A stretch of DNA of 64,000 nt, taken from Bradyrhizobium ottawaense (GTDB taxonomy: Bacteria > Pseudomonadota > Alphaproteobacteria > Rhizobiales > Xanthobacteraceae). Below are positions 18,471 to 28,675 of the stretch, piece by piece. The position numbers were made by a program, and so were the translations under genes. The DNA lies in the NCBI RefSeq assembly GCF_900099825.1, contig NZ_LT629693.1, forward strand, positions 6,273,001-6,337,000. The letters run 5' to 3'. Positions within the stretch are counted from its first letter, which is position 1, and every line of letters begins with the position of its first letter. The notes under the pieces are model-generated. The model was not told the DNA's origin, made no database searches, and saw only the letters and a program-made list of their open reading frames with translations.

Positions 18471-19079
18471 ATGTTCGTACTGCAAGTCAAACGGCTATTG
18501 TTGGCGTGCGCACTCATTTCCGGTGCTGCGGGCTTCTCCGCCACTGCGGCACAAGCCGTTATTGTTGACGCCTATATGAACAGCAGTTCAGGCGGCACCG
18601 GCGATCTTACCGGCGTGTTTTTGACGGCGGGCCAAAGCTTTACGGTAACGGTCGATCCCGGTGATCTTTGGAGCGCCGGCGCGTTACCGCGCTGGTCCAA
18701 TGCTGACGGTTTGACCGGCAATCGATACGCAACAGGCTCCGACGACAGCGGCCAGTTGGCGGGAACACTAATCGGAATAGATTTCGGATTGTGGACTCAG
18801 GATGGACTCAGCCTTCCTTATGGTACCTTGGTCGGCAAGATTGGCGCCGGCAATTTTTTTGGAATAGGTACCTCATTTTCTGGCTTGGCCAACGCAACAG
18901 GTGAACTCAAGCTATATTATTGGGACTCCAACTATGGAGACAACACGCAGTTCGTAAGTGCGGAAATAAGCGCAGTTCCCGAAGCGTCGACTTGGGCGAT
19001 GATGATCCTTGGCTTCTTCGGAGTCGGCTTGATCGCGTATAGGCGAAAATTATCGGCGTCGGCGTTACGCCTCGCCTGA
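18471..19079 (+). CDS. PEPxxWA-CTERM surface protein, LecA-like (array member 11)
   Basis: 202 residues. The signal peptide ends AQA (about 30). PGDLWSAG, RWSNADGLTGN, YGTLVGKIGAGNFFGIGT and a closing LKLYYWDSNYGDN block match the layout of the galactophilic lectin LecA/PA-IL fold, including the late D-x-N-x-x-DN calcium-site pattern. Sugar binding is inferred. The sorting signal is [24 protein letters not shown], with terminal ALRLA. Confidence 0.83.
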   Translation: MFVLQVKRLLLACALISGAAGFSATAAQAVIVDAYMNSSSGGTGDLTGVFLTAGQSFTVTVDPGDLWSAGALPRWSNADGLTGNRYATGSDDSGQLAGTLIGIDFGLWTQDGLSLPYGTLVGKIGAGNFFGIGTSFSGLANATGELKLYYWDSNYGDNTQFVSAEISAVPEASTWAMMILGFFGVGLIAYRRKLSASALRLA

Positions 19080-19096
19080 CCCGATCTTCAGAATTT

Positions 19097-19115
19097 AAAA
19101 GCCGCCCTGGCTTAA
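19097..19115 (+). terminator. Degenerate terminator after array member 11
   Basis: It starts AAAAGCCGCC like the other array terminators, but the right arm is lost; only AGCC/GGCT can pair and no T run follows. Read-through into member 12 is possible. Confidence 0.4.
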
Positions 19116-19192
19116 TGAGGCAATCGTTCACAATTGACCTGCCGCCACTTTTCTGCGTTAATGAGTTAAGAATTGGTTAAATGGAGGATGGA

Positions 19193-19858
19193 ATGCGGCA
19201 TTTTATAATAAAGTCGATTGCAGCTGTTATCGCCTTGGGAGCCACCATCGCGAGCGCGAATGCCAATACCATCGATTGGACGCACTGGACCACCGTTAAC
19301 TCGGGAACAGCAGGCGGCGTTGGAATCACATTCTCAACTGGCGGCGTAGCTGATCTCTATCCAGGTTCCTATCCATCTTGGACTCCCGCGGCAACTTGGG
19401 CAGATGGCACAGTCATTAGCAATGCCCCTGACCCGGCCGGTCACATTATCCAGCTTTTTGGGGGATCGGACGCGACCAATACAATCACCTTCGCGACGGC
19501 TGTGACCAATCCGGTGTTTGCGATCTGGAGTTTGGGTCAAGGTGGTATCGACGCGAAATTTGACTTCAATCAGCCCGCCGTTCTTCTCGCTGGCGGTGTA
19601 AGTGCTGAATACGGCGGCAACCCGATTGTCGTTGCATCGAATGTCGTTTCCGGGGTCGAAGGCAACGGAAGCATCGAATTTTTGGGCACCTTTAATTCAA
19701 TCTCTTGGACCAATCCGGTGTTTGAGAATTGGTATGGCTTCACTGTCGGCGTATCGGCCGTTCCCGAAGCGTCGACTTGGATGATGATGATTTTGGGCTT
19801 TGCGGCAGTTGGTTTTGTAACTTATCGCCGTCGCAGCGGCGCAATGCTCGCGGTCTGA
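19193..19858 (+). CDS. PEPxxWA-CTERM surface protein (array member 12)
   Basis: 221 residues from the ATG at 19193 with GGAGG upstream. The signal peptide ends ANA. It is a clear paralogue of member 2: WTTVNSGTAGG, NPVFAIWSLGQGG, EYGGN, GVEGNGSIEFLGTFNSISWTNP and FENWYGF. The sorting signal is PEASTWMMMILGFAAVGFVTYRRR and the tail ends MLAV, like member 2 lacking the RLA end. Confidence 0.85.
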   Translation: MRHFIIKSIAAVIALGATIASANANTIDWTHWTTVNSGTAGGVGITFSTGGVADLYPGSYPSWTPAATWADGTVISNAPDPAGHIIQLFGGSDATNTITFATAVTNPVFAIWSLGQGGIDAKFDFNQPAVLLAGGVSAEYGGNPIVVASNVVSGVEGNGSIEFLGTFNSISWTNPVFENWYGFTVGVSAVPEASTWMMMILGFAAVGFVTYRRRSGAMLAV

Positions 19859-19879
19859 TCGTATCATCGTTCCAAAGCG

Positions 19880-19905
19880 AAAGGCCGCCGCGAGGCGGCT
19901 TTTTT
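19880..19905 (+). terminator. Rho-independent terminator of array member 12
   Basis: AAAGGCCGCC-GCGA-GGCGGCTTTTTT; the stem contains one G-T pair. Confidence 0.8.
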
Positions 19906-20001
19906 ATGCGCGTTTCGTGTAAATTAAAATTCTTTGGCTGACAGACTGACGTTGCCCCCAAATCCAGTTCTGAGTTCGCCCTGGCCGCTTGATTTACCCT
20001 G

Positions 20002-20334
20002 TTGGGCTGCGGGAGCGACAGGAGCTGGCGCGGACCCCTTGGCGTAGCGCAGCGCAAGATCCCGGCGCGGGTGGCAGGTCATGGCGAACTCGGATGCACG
20101 TCAACAAGGTTCATCACCACCATCAACCGTGTTACCGAAGACCTTGGCGAAGACGAAGACTGGCTGCGCGATGTCGCCAATGAAATGGAGATCGAAGACG
20201 GCGCCATCTGGGTCTATGGCGTCGGAGAACATGGGAGCCAAGCCTTCACCGACTTCGGAATCGAAAGCCTGATCGAACTCGTCCGGATGTATAAGGAAAG
20301 TCCGAAGCTGCTGAAGCGCTGTCCGCCAGAATAA
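20002..20334 (+). CDS. Conserved hypothetical protein, start uncertain
   Basis: The C-terminal 70 residues look like a genuine acidic helical protein (TEDLGEDEDWLRDVANEMEIED, then IWVYGVGE, FTDFGIESLIELVRMYKE). The first 35 residues are Arg-rich and probably untranslated or scrambled, so this may be a 5'-truncated copy. It has no signal peptide and breaks the PEP-CTERM array between members 12 and 13. Confidence 0.4.
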   Translation: MGCGSDRSWRGPLGVAQRKIPARVAGHGELGCTSTRFITTINRVTEDLGEDEDWLRDVANEMEIEDGAIWVYGVGEHGSQAFTDFGIESLIELVRMYKESPKLLKRCPPE

Positions 20335-20353
20335 TCGATGGTCCTGCGGCCTA

Positions 20354-20377
20354 CACCGGATGCGTACTCATCCGGTG
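20354..20377. repeat. Perfect 9-bp inverted repeat
   Basis: CACCGGATG-CGTACT-CATCCGGTG, with outer GTCCTG/CAGGAC arms at 20341 and 20386. It can form a strong hairpin but has no T run. It lies just after the gene at 20002. Confidence 0.5.
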
Positions 20378-20593
20378 CGTGTGCACCAGGACAATGGTCC
20401 CAGCTTAACCCGCTGGCCGCTGCGCTTCGCTCGCTGTGATACGTCCAAACCTAGACTAAGGCGAGAAATACCCCCGTCGGCTTCCCGCGAGCGTCGCGCG
20501 AAGAATTAAATGGCGCCGGCCCATTTAAAATTTAACTTGACTCCGCTATTTATTAAATTAAAATGGTATAATAGTTTTTTAGTGGAGGGTATT

Positions 20594-21325
20594 ATGAAGC
20601 GAACTGCTTTGGCGAGCTGTGTGCTTGGCCCTATCGTTGCTATGTCCATATCTTCCGTAGCGAGTGCGACGGTCTACACCACAGACAGCAATATTAACGA
20701 TTTTATTTCCCCGGGAATGCAGATCGCTACGTTCACGCAATTCGGTTCCGTACAATTTGGCTACGGGGACAAGGGTCCTCCGAGCTATACGCCGCAGGTC
20801 ACTGATATCCAAAACGGCTATCGAGTAATCGGCGATGGAAACACGACGATGATTATCGCCGCGTTTTCCGCGCCAGTATCCAGCATCCGGGTATTCAATA
20901 ACGAGGACCACCTCGGCGCCCCCTATGACGGATATCAGTACACAGTGTGGGGCTACAACAGTAACTCAGCGCCTGTCCTGCTCTATAATCCGACTGCGGT
21001 CAGCGGTTCCGGCGAGCCATTCTTTCTTTCCGCTAATGCCGGTTCGACAGATCCAACCCGAGTGAATGTCGTCCAGACGCCCGGGGCCGGTCCTGCCGGC
21101 GTAGTGGACTACATCACTGACTTTACATTCTCCCAAGCGTACCAGTATTACGCATTTGGGGCGAGCGATGTCGCCGTGGCGAGCGGCAACAACGATCAGG
21201 AACTAACCGCCGTAGCTGCGATACCCGAGCCGTCCACATGGGCAATGATGATCCTTGGCTTTTTCGGGGTTGGCTTCTTGGCCTACCGCCGCAAGTCGAC
21301 GACATCGGGTCTGCGGCTTGCCTGA
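20594..21325 (+). CDS. PEPxxWA-CTERM surface protein (array member 13)
   Basis: 243 residues, the longest of the array. GGAGGG lies before the ATG at 20594. The signal peptide ends ASA. The ectodomain ([51 protein letters not shown]) is beta-rich without a family I recognise. The sorting signal is [24 protein letters not shown], ending GLRLA. The leader is very AT-rich (TTTATTAAATTAAAATGGTATAAT spans a likely promoter region before 20580). Confidence 0.82.
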   Translation: MKRTALASCVLGPIVAMSISSVASATVYTTDSNINDFISPGMQIATFTQFGSVQFGYGDKGPPSYTPQVTDIQNGYRVIGDGNTTMIIAAFSAPVSSIRVFNNEDHLGAPYDGYQYTVWGYNSNSAPVLLYNPTAVSGSGEPFFLSANAGSTDPTRVNVVQTPGAGPAGVVDYITDFTFSQAYQYYAFGASDVAVASGNNDQELTAVAAIPEPSTWAMMILGFFGVGFLAYRRKSTTSGLRLA

Positions 21326-21342
21326 TCAGAAGTCCACGGGTT

Positions 21343-21375
21343 CAAAAAGCCGCCTTCGGGCGGCTTTTTCTTTTC
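21343..21375 (+). terminator. Rho-independent terminator of array member 13
   Basis: AAAAAGCCGCC-TTCG-GGCGGCTTTTT, an 11-bp perfect stem, then CTTTT. Confidence 0.88.
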
Positions 21376-21524
21376 CATATGTGGGTGAGAAAGGCAGGAA
21401 GTCGGGCTGGTTTGAGATTGAAAGCAAACCTGACGTCGCGAGGAGATTATTGTACGATTAGCGGCCCGTTTGATGACGCTCGCGGGGCCGACGGAAGAGT
21501 TCGGGTGTCGATCCGAGGGGCTGC

Positions 21525-21812
21525 ATGGGCCGAACGAAACTCCTTCTGGCGATCGCGCTGACGGCGTCCGTGAGCGCTTTAAACGTCGCTGTCTCCGCTG
21601 AGACCGGCCGCATCAAGCGCAACCCTCCAGACGCCGCTGAGGCCGAGCGCATTGCCTCGGATATCGCCATGAACGACGGTTTGCTCCGAAAGGGCGATAT
21701 CGTCGTCACTGACCGTGGGTTCTTCGTTTTTCGCGGTGTAGCCGCCGATGGCTATACGTTTGAGTTTTCCCCGGTGCCTAATCCCGTCTCTGTTCCAAAA
21801 TCCATCCGCTAG
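21525..21812 (+). CDS. Small exported protein of unknown function
   Basis: 95 residues. The signal peptide (KLLLAIALTASVSALNVAVSA) is cut near residue 25. The mature part carries NDGLLRKGDIVVTDRGFFVFRGVAADGY, a compact beta unit I recall from other rhizobial exported proteins but cannot name. The IS21 element begins 30 bp after its stop, so the gene itself is intact. Confidence 0.6.
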   Translation: MGRTKLLLAIALTASVSALNVAVSAETGRIKRNPPDAAEAERIASDIAMNDGLLRKGDIVVTDRGFFVFRGVAADGYTFEFSPVPNPVSVPKSIR

Positions 21813-21835
21813 GCCGTTGCGGAGCCGGCGACTTG

Positions 21836-21842
21836 GGTTGAC
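21836..21842 (+). repeat. Target-site duplication of the IS21 element, left copy
   Basis: GGTTGAC directly abuts the left inverted repeat and recurs at 24494-24500. Confidence 0.8.
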
Positions 21843-21986
21843 TGTAGCGCGACAATCTGGATGGGAACACAGCGACAATCAGGATGGCCATTTCGGCGGT
21901 CGCGGCGGGAGGATGATTGTCGCGGCGCGACGATAACGCAAGCGATATTTGCGTGACCGGAGAGTTTGATTGTCGTGGAGCGACAC

Positions 21987-24448
<2,462 letters not shown>

Positions 24449-24493
24449 TCATCCTGATTGTCGCGGGATTCCCATCTTGATTGTCGCGCCGCA

Positions 24494-24500
24494 GGTTGAC
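24494..24500 (+). repeat. Target-site duplication of the IS21 element, right copy
   Basis: GGTTGAC directly after the right inverted repeat, identical to 21836-21842. Confidence 0.8.
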
Positions 24501-24561
24501 CTTGCTCGTCGGGTTTAATCCAGTTTGAAGTTCGTTCTAACATTGGTGCGGTCGACGGAAA

Positions 24562-25014
24562 TTGGAGCGCCGCTTCGCAACGTTCACTCGATCTGTTCAT
24601 AAACACGCCGGTATGAAGCTAAATGTAAAGGTTGCGTGCATTGATGCTCTGGATGCCGTGAAGGGAAAATCATCGCGTGTCTGTCCGCTAATCTGCGGGC
24701 ACGGCTTTAGAGCTGATGGTGACCGATGTATCAAGATTGCGTGCCAACAAGGTTATGAGGTTGGCGACGATAACACTTGCGAAAAGATGGAAGTGAAAAA
24801 GTCTACGGCTAAGCGCGAAGAGCCTAAGCGAGGGCACCTTGGGAGAGCAAAGGAAGCTTTGCCGGCAAACCCTCAGCCATCTGGACAGTATGTTTGCAAT
24901 CAGCAGGGTTGCCGAACTGTTCGAAGAGGATGTCGCCTTGAATATCACGTTGGGGCACAATCACTCGACGCAAATCGGTCCAGCAGCCTGCAAAGCGTTG
25001 AAGTTTGTAATTGA
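24562..25014 (+). pseudogene. Cys-rich C-terminal fragment of a caspase-like (peptidase C14) protein
   Basis: The stretch CPLICGHGFRADGDRCIKIAC, a basic linker, then SGQYVCNQQGCRTVRRGCRLEY and a closing VEVCN resembles the cysteine-rich tail of caspase-family proteins that I recall from Bradyrhizobium. The first 40 residues do not, and no His/Cys protease domain is present. It therefore looks like a severed 3' end, 60 bp from the IS21 insertion. The assignment is from memory and moderate. Confidence 0.4.
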
Positions 25015-25019
25015 TCTAA

Positions 25020-25211
25020 AATCATTTTCGTCAACGCGCAGAAGCGGCAATCGCAGCGAACCCGGGGAAGTCTGACCGGACTATTGCGGCTGAGATAGGA
25101 GTAAGCCCGACGACGGTTGGCAAGGCCCGCGGCAAACAACTGTCCACCGCTGGACAGTCGAAGCACGTCGGCAAGGATGGTAAGGCGCGCGAGGTGCCGG
25201 CAACGACGTGA
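25020..25211 (+). pseudogene. Fragment of a helix-turn-helix protein
   Basis: An open frame without start codon: NPGKSDRTIAAEIGVSPTTV is a good HTH, followed by GKARGKQLSTAG and HVGKDGKAREVPATT before TGA. This pairing of HTH and a G-x-DGK tail is seen in phage/plasmid-type regulators. The 5' part is missing after the TAA at 25017. Confidence 0.45.
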
Positions 25212-25574
25212 CGTCGGCCTGGGCGCTCAATCGATCGCCGAATCGGGCGATCCAGCAGGACGGCCAACGGAAAAGGCCCGGCGCAAGGCCGGGTCAGAAA
25301 GCGAAGTATCATCCTAGATTGGCATGTCGGTACTGTATTTTCAGCCCTGATTGTGTCGGTGCAAAAGGTAACACTGGAACTAAAAAAAGCAGGAAAAAGT
25401 GGCAATGACCGCCGTTATCGGTAACGGACAATGACACGATCACGCCCCTTAACGGCCTGAGCACCATCTCGCGGTCGTCGCCGGCAATGCGAGGGCGGCG
25501 CGGGTTAGTCGGGAAACACGCCCGGCATGGGGGCGAGGTTGTGCAACTAGTAGGGATTGTTGCATTGTGCCGAC
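25212..25574. other. Intergenic, no gene recognised
   Basis: Only short non-family open frames; GGCCCGGCGCAAGGCCGGG near 25278 is a possible hairpin. Confidence 0.3.
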
Positions 25575-25763
25575 ATGATCAAAAGTGCCGCCACCATCGT
25601 TGTGTTTGTCTGCTCAAAATGCGGGGCCGGATATCAAGCAAAACAGCAGCGATTTCCCGGCGGAAGCACTGGTAGCTACGAATGCTCGGTGTGCCGTTCT
25701 GAGGTGTATTTTTGGGAAGGTGATTTCCATTTTTTTGACTGGAAGCCCGTCGAGACGGGCTGA
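25575..25763 (+). CDS. Small zinc-ribbon protein
   Basis: 62 residues from MIKSAAT. FVCSKCGAGYQ and YECSVCRSEVYFW give a C-x2-C/C-x2-C zinc ribbon, then DFHFFDWKPVE. It is cytoplasmic. No catalytic motif is seen. Start chosen because the upstream in-frame ATG adds only a cysteine-containing stub without a Shine-Dalgarno. Confidence 0.55.
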   Translation: MIKSAATIVVFVCSKCGAGYQAKQQRFPGGSTGSYECSVCRSEVYFWEGDFHFFDWKPVETG

Positions 25764-25970
25764 CGCAAGTTTACGACGTACGACCGTAGGCGAACGAAAT
25801 ATGCCCAGAATGGCCCGCCGAATTTACGTCGGCGACCAGGCACAGCATTTTTTAACGACCTACGGCCTATGATCGATGCAATCGCGAAACCTCCCCGGCC
25901 GCCGCGGGGAGCGCATAGCCGGCGGGCGTTTCGCTTATTGAATTTCCTTCATGATGCAGCGAAGCAGTTC

Positions 25971-26261
25971 ATGACAGAGCAACGCAAGGCAAATCGCGTC
26001 GTATTTGAGAAGGGATTTGCGGCCAACATGATGGCGATCGACGGTACTTGGCGCCGCCCCTGTACAATGTTGGACGCATCGGATACCGGCGCCAGACTTT
26101 CAATAGATGGCTCGATGGAAGGTCTTGCTTTGAAGGAGTTCTTTCTGGTGCTTTCCACTGTTGGAAAAGCTTATCGGCGCTGCGAACTCGCGTGGGTCAA
26201 TGGCAATCAAGCCGGGGTCTATTTTATCAAAGCGGGCGCAAAGAAGAAAAAATCAGAATAG
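25971..26261 (+). CDS. Single-domain PilZ protein (c-di-GMP binding)
   Basis: 96 residues from MTEQRKANR. The RxxxR element is QRKANR and the second motif DASDTG corresponds to (D/N)xSxxG, so both c-di-GMP contacts are present. FAANMMAIDGTWRRPC and YRRCELAWVNG are features of the rhizobial PilZ subgroup. Such proteins relay c-di-GMP to exopolysaccharide or motility systems, which fits the nearby surface genes, but no partner is adjacent. Confidence 0.7.
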   Translation: MTEQRKANRVVFEKGFAANMMAIDGTWRRPCTMLDASDTGARLSIDGSMEGLALKEFFLVLSTVGKAYRRCELAWVNGNQAGVYFIKAGAKKKKSE

Positions 26262-27033
26262 CGCGCGACTTAAACGATGTTTTGACACTTCGCGAGTATT
26301 CGGGGGAACGAGCGAGCCGTCGCTGGGGCCATCAGCGGCGGCTTTTTTTGTGCGCCGGTGCCGTATCGCGACGCATTTGTGAAGGCGCGATCGGCTAGGT
26401 GCTTGTTGATGCTTCGGTGAGAGTGGCGGGTCTGAGACCGACCTACCAAGCGCGAACCGTCGTTTAGTCCGATGGTGTCCTTTGTGCTTCCATCAACTTG
26501 CCGATCCGGCGTTCCGCACGAAAACGGATTCCTGAGGCGTCGACCTCAAGCTGTTTATTTTCGTCTGTCGGGGCATATGCGCGCATGGCCTCGAGATCGG
26601 TCTCAGATATCCTTTACGTCGTCGACCGTCTTGGCCTCGGCAACTGCGCGGCATGCAGCGTCGTATCGAAGCTCAAGGCCGTCACCGTGATTTGGAGAGC
26701 TCATTTCTGCGTGAAGGGCTTGAGCCTGATTATCGTGATCGGGGCGAGGACCGCCGGGTGGGTCTTCGGAAAAACGAAATCAGCGCCGATCGTTCTGGTC
26801 CGCCCCGATGATAGGCACTTTTTCAAGTGCTTCCCCCCCGGCGGTCATGCCCACGCCAGCTATTCCTGCGCAAAGCCGATCGTCATGCTGAGCGGCGCCA
26901 ATGCGCCGGCGATCAGGCGTCGGTTTACGCCAGCCTTAGCTCCAGTTAGTCGAACCAGCGCTTTCCCTGATCGGGCTGTGCTGCGGACCATCGCGAAGCT
27001 TCATAAGGACATCATAAAATCGCCGAGCAAAGA
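26262..27033. other. Intergenic, no gene recognised
   Basis: A plus-strand frame of 184 codons (26498-27052) has no family features, a composition unlike its neighbours and no Shine-Dalgarno. It overlaps the end of the opposite gene at 27034. AGCGGCGGCTTTTTTTG near 26332 could be the right half of a terminator. Confidence 0.35.
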
Positions 27034-27486
27034 TCACTCGGCCACATCGTAAAGCCGCTTAAGTCGCTCGGTGATGAGGTCGCAAAATTCCTGCAGCTCA
27101 ACTTTGTTGGGCAACGGACCGATCCTGGCGCCAAATGACAGCCATGAATTCCAGGGGTTGGACCCATAAACAGTAACGCTAATCCCGTGCGTCGGGCAGC
27201 CCGCCACTTTCCCCAAGTCAGCAAGAATCATCGCCGCTAGATCATCAGCGGCTTTCTTTTCTTTAACGGCGTGAGCCTGACCAAAGCTCGCGTATGGCGA
27301 CGGATTTTCAGGTTGGCTGGACCGTTCGGGGCGCGGCTCAACTCGCTCGGTCACAACGTTGGCGGTTGGCGTGTCAGCAACTAACCCTTCGGGTTTTGGG
27401 GTTGCTTCCTGCGCTAGCCGCATCGCTAGTTCCAATAATTCTGGGTCGGTCACAGCGTTCCCATCGGTTATTAACCCCGGCCTCAA
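27034..27486 (-). CDS. Conserved hypothetical protein
   Basis: Up to 150 residues; GTG at 27453 (before TDPELLEL) is an alternative start. The first half is Pro/Glu-rich and disordered. The C-terminal 65 residues form a compact unit (DDLAAMILADLGKVAGCP, GISVTVYGSNPW, SFGARIGPLPNKVELQEF, ITERLKRLYDV). Cytoplasmic; no function assigned. Confidence 0.5.
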   Translation of the reverse strand: MRPGLITDGNAVTDPELLELAMRLAQEATPKPEGLVADTPTANVVTERVEPRPERSSQPENPSPYASFGQAHAVKEKKAADDLAAMILADLGKVAGCPTHGISVTVYGSNPWNSWLSFGARIGPLPNKVELQEFCDLITERLKRLYDVAE

Positions 27487-27938
27487 TGCAGACCTATGAC
27501 CGCGCAGCGTTCTTGATCAGGGTGAAAGCTGCATCCGTAAATTCCCCGTCGGCCAATATTTTATCGGCCCAGTAAAGAACAGGGAGGGCAATAGCGATGC
27601 TTCCCAAAAGCTTCATATTCGATGTGATTTCCGATAGTTGGCCGAGCGCGTTCCTGGACCGATCGAAAAACAAACACCTTCCTTCATCCTACTTAATGAA
27701 AAGTTGAACGCAATATCTGTTCACTTTTTAATTTGGGGGGTCCGCTCAGCCGTCGGCGGGTCTGGCATCGACGGATGCCAGGCGACTAATATGGTTACGA
27801 GGGGCGTTTCGGAGTTCGCGGACATTTCTTTAAAATGTCCTACCAAGGCCGTTCAATTCTAGGGCTGAGATTGGGTCAAAACCTTAAAATTTGAGGAGTA
27901 TTAAAGGTCTTATTGAACTAAACGAGGTGGGAACTCAA
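27487..27938. other. Intergenic leader of the 27939 operon
   Basis: No gene seen. AT content rises toward 27880-27930 and GAGGTGGGAA precedes the next start. Confidence 0.3.
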
Positions 27939-28094
27939 ATGGTCGAAGTATTTGCAATCGGGTGTTTCGTTGTCGTAGTCGCCGCACTCTCAGCGAGAAT
28001 CTATGAGCGACGATTGGACGTTCTTTATGGCGGTTATGTTACACCGTCTTTTCGACAGCGTTGGTCTGCTATTGCTGGACTGGAAGAAGCATAA
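27939..28094 (+). CDS. 51-residue membrane protein
   Basis: GAGGTGGGAA upstream of the ATG. One N-terminal helix (VFAIGCFVVVVAALSARIYE) is followed by a basic soluble tail (YVTPSFRQRWSAIAGLEEA). The stop codon overlaps the next start (TAATG), implying coupled translation. Confidence 0.5.
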   Translation: MVEVFAIGCFVVVVAALSARIYERRLDVLYGGYVTPSFRQRWSAIAGLEEA

Positions 28095-28291
28095 TGCCCG
28101 TCTCTCAATTCTGTGAGTTCGGGGCAAAATACCATCCGATGGTAGATGCTGTCTGGTCTGTTCTTGAAGCTGCGAACGATCTCCGGGATACCGAGGTTGT
28201 TGAAGCATGTCGGCGGATTATCGACGCGAAGCTGCGCGGCGGTTCAGAAGCTCAATCCGATCTTTTTGTTGTGTCGAGCTTTTTCAGCTAG
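28094..28291 (+). CDS. 65-residue helical protein coupled to a membrane partner
   Basis: MPVSQFCEFGAKYHP, then AVWSVLEAANDLRDTEVVEACRRIID forms an amphipathic helical pair, ending SDLFVVSSFF. It overlaps the stop of the membrane gene by one base. Function unknown. Confidence 0.5.
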   Translation: MPVSQFCEFGAKYHPMVDAVWSVLEAANDLRDTEVVEACRRIIDAKLRGGSEAQSDLFVVSSFFS

Positions 28292-28675
28292 CATACTTAG
28301 TCCAGCCTCGAATGTACCGGGTACGCCCGCCGCTAAGGCGCAGTTGATCACTGGGCGGTTCTTCCTCGATCACAATGCGGACGCTGGTTCGCGCGCCCGG
28401 TTCTGCTGCCATTGTCGCGTTCGTAGCAACTATGGCCGGCACGAAGCCGGTTGGCTGTACGTAAGGGACGCCGTCGATGATATCGTGCGCGTCGCCCAAC
28501 TCTCCAACACGATCCGAAGCTTCTAGTCGTCGAACTAGCACCGTCGCCGGACCGTCTCGACGACCTCTAACCGATCAGTCTGAGTACTGTGCTTATGAAC
28601 GTCCATAAGGACTGTTACAGCGCAATCGACCTAACCCATGGCGATTCATAGCGAAGCGAATCAAGGAAAAACCGC
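28292..28675. other. Intergenic, weak opposite-strand frame only
   Basis: An 85-codon minus frame (28284-28541) lacks a Shine-Dalgarno and any recognisable motif; otherwise nothing is seen. Confidence 0.3.

Noticed and set aside
7640..21300. Recurrent near-identical 70-bp DNA as a non-coding repeat family
   Set aside because: The repeats are the coding 3' ends for the PEP-CTERM sorting signal, in frame every time.
26498..27052. 184-codon plus-strand frame
   Set aside because: No Shine-Dalgarno, no motif, odd composition, and it overlaps the better-supported gene at 27034.
28284..28541. 85-codon minus-strand frame
   Set aside because: No ribosome site or recognisable feature; cannot be supported.
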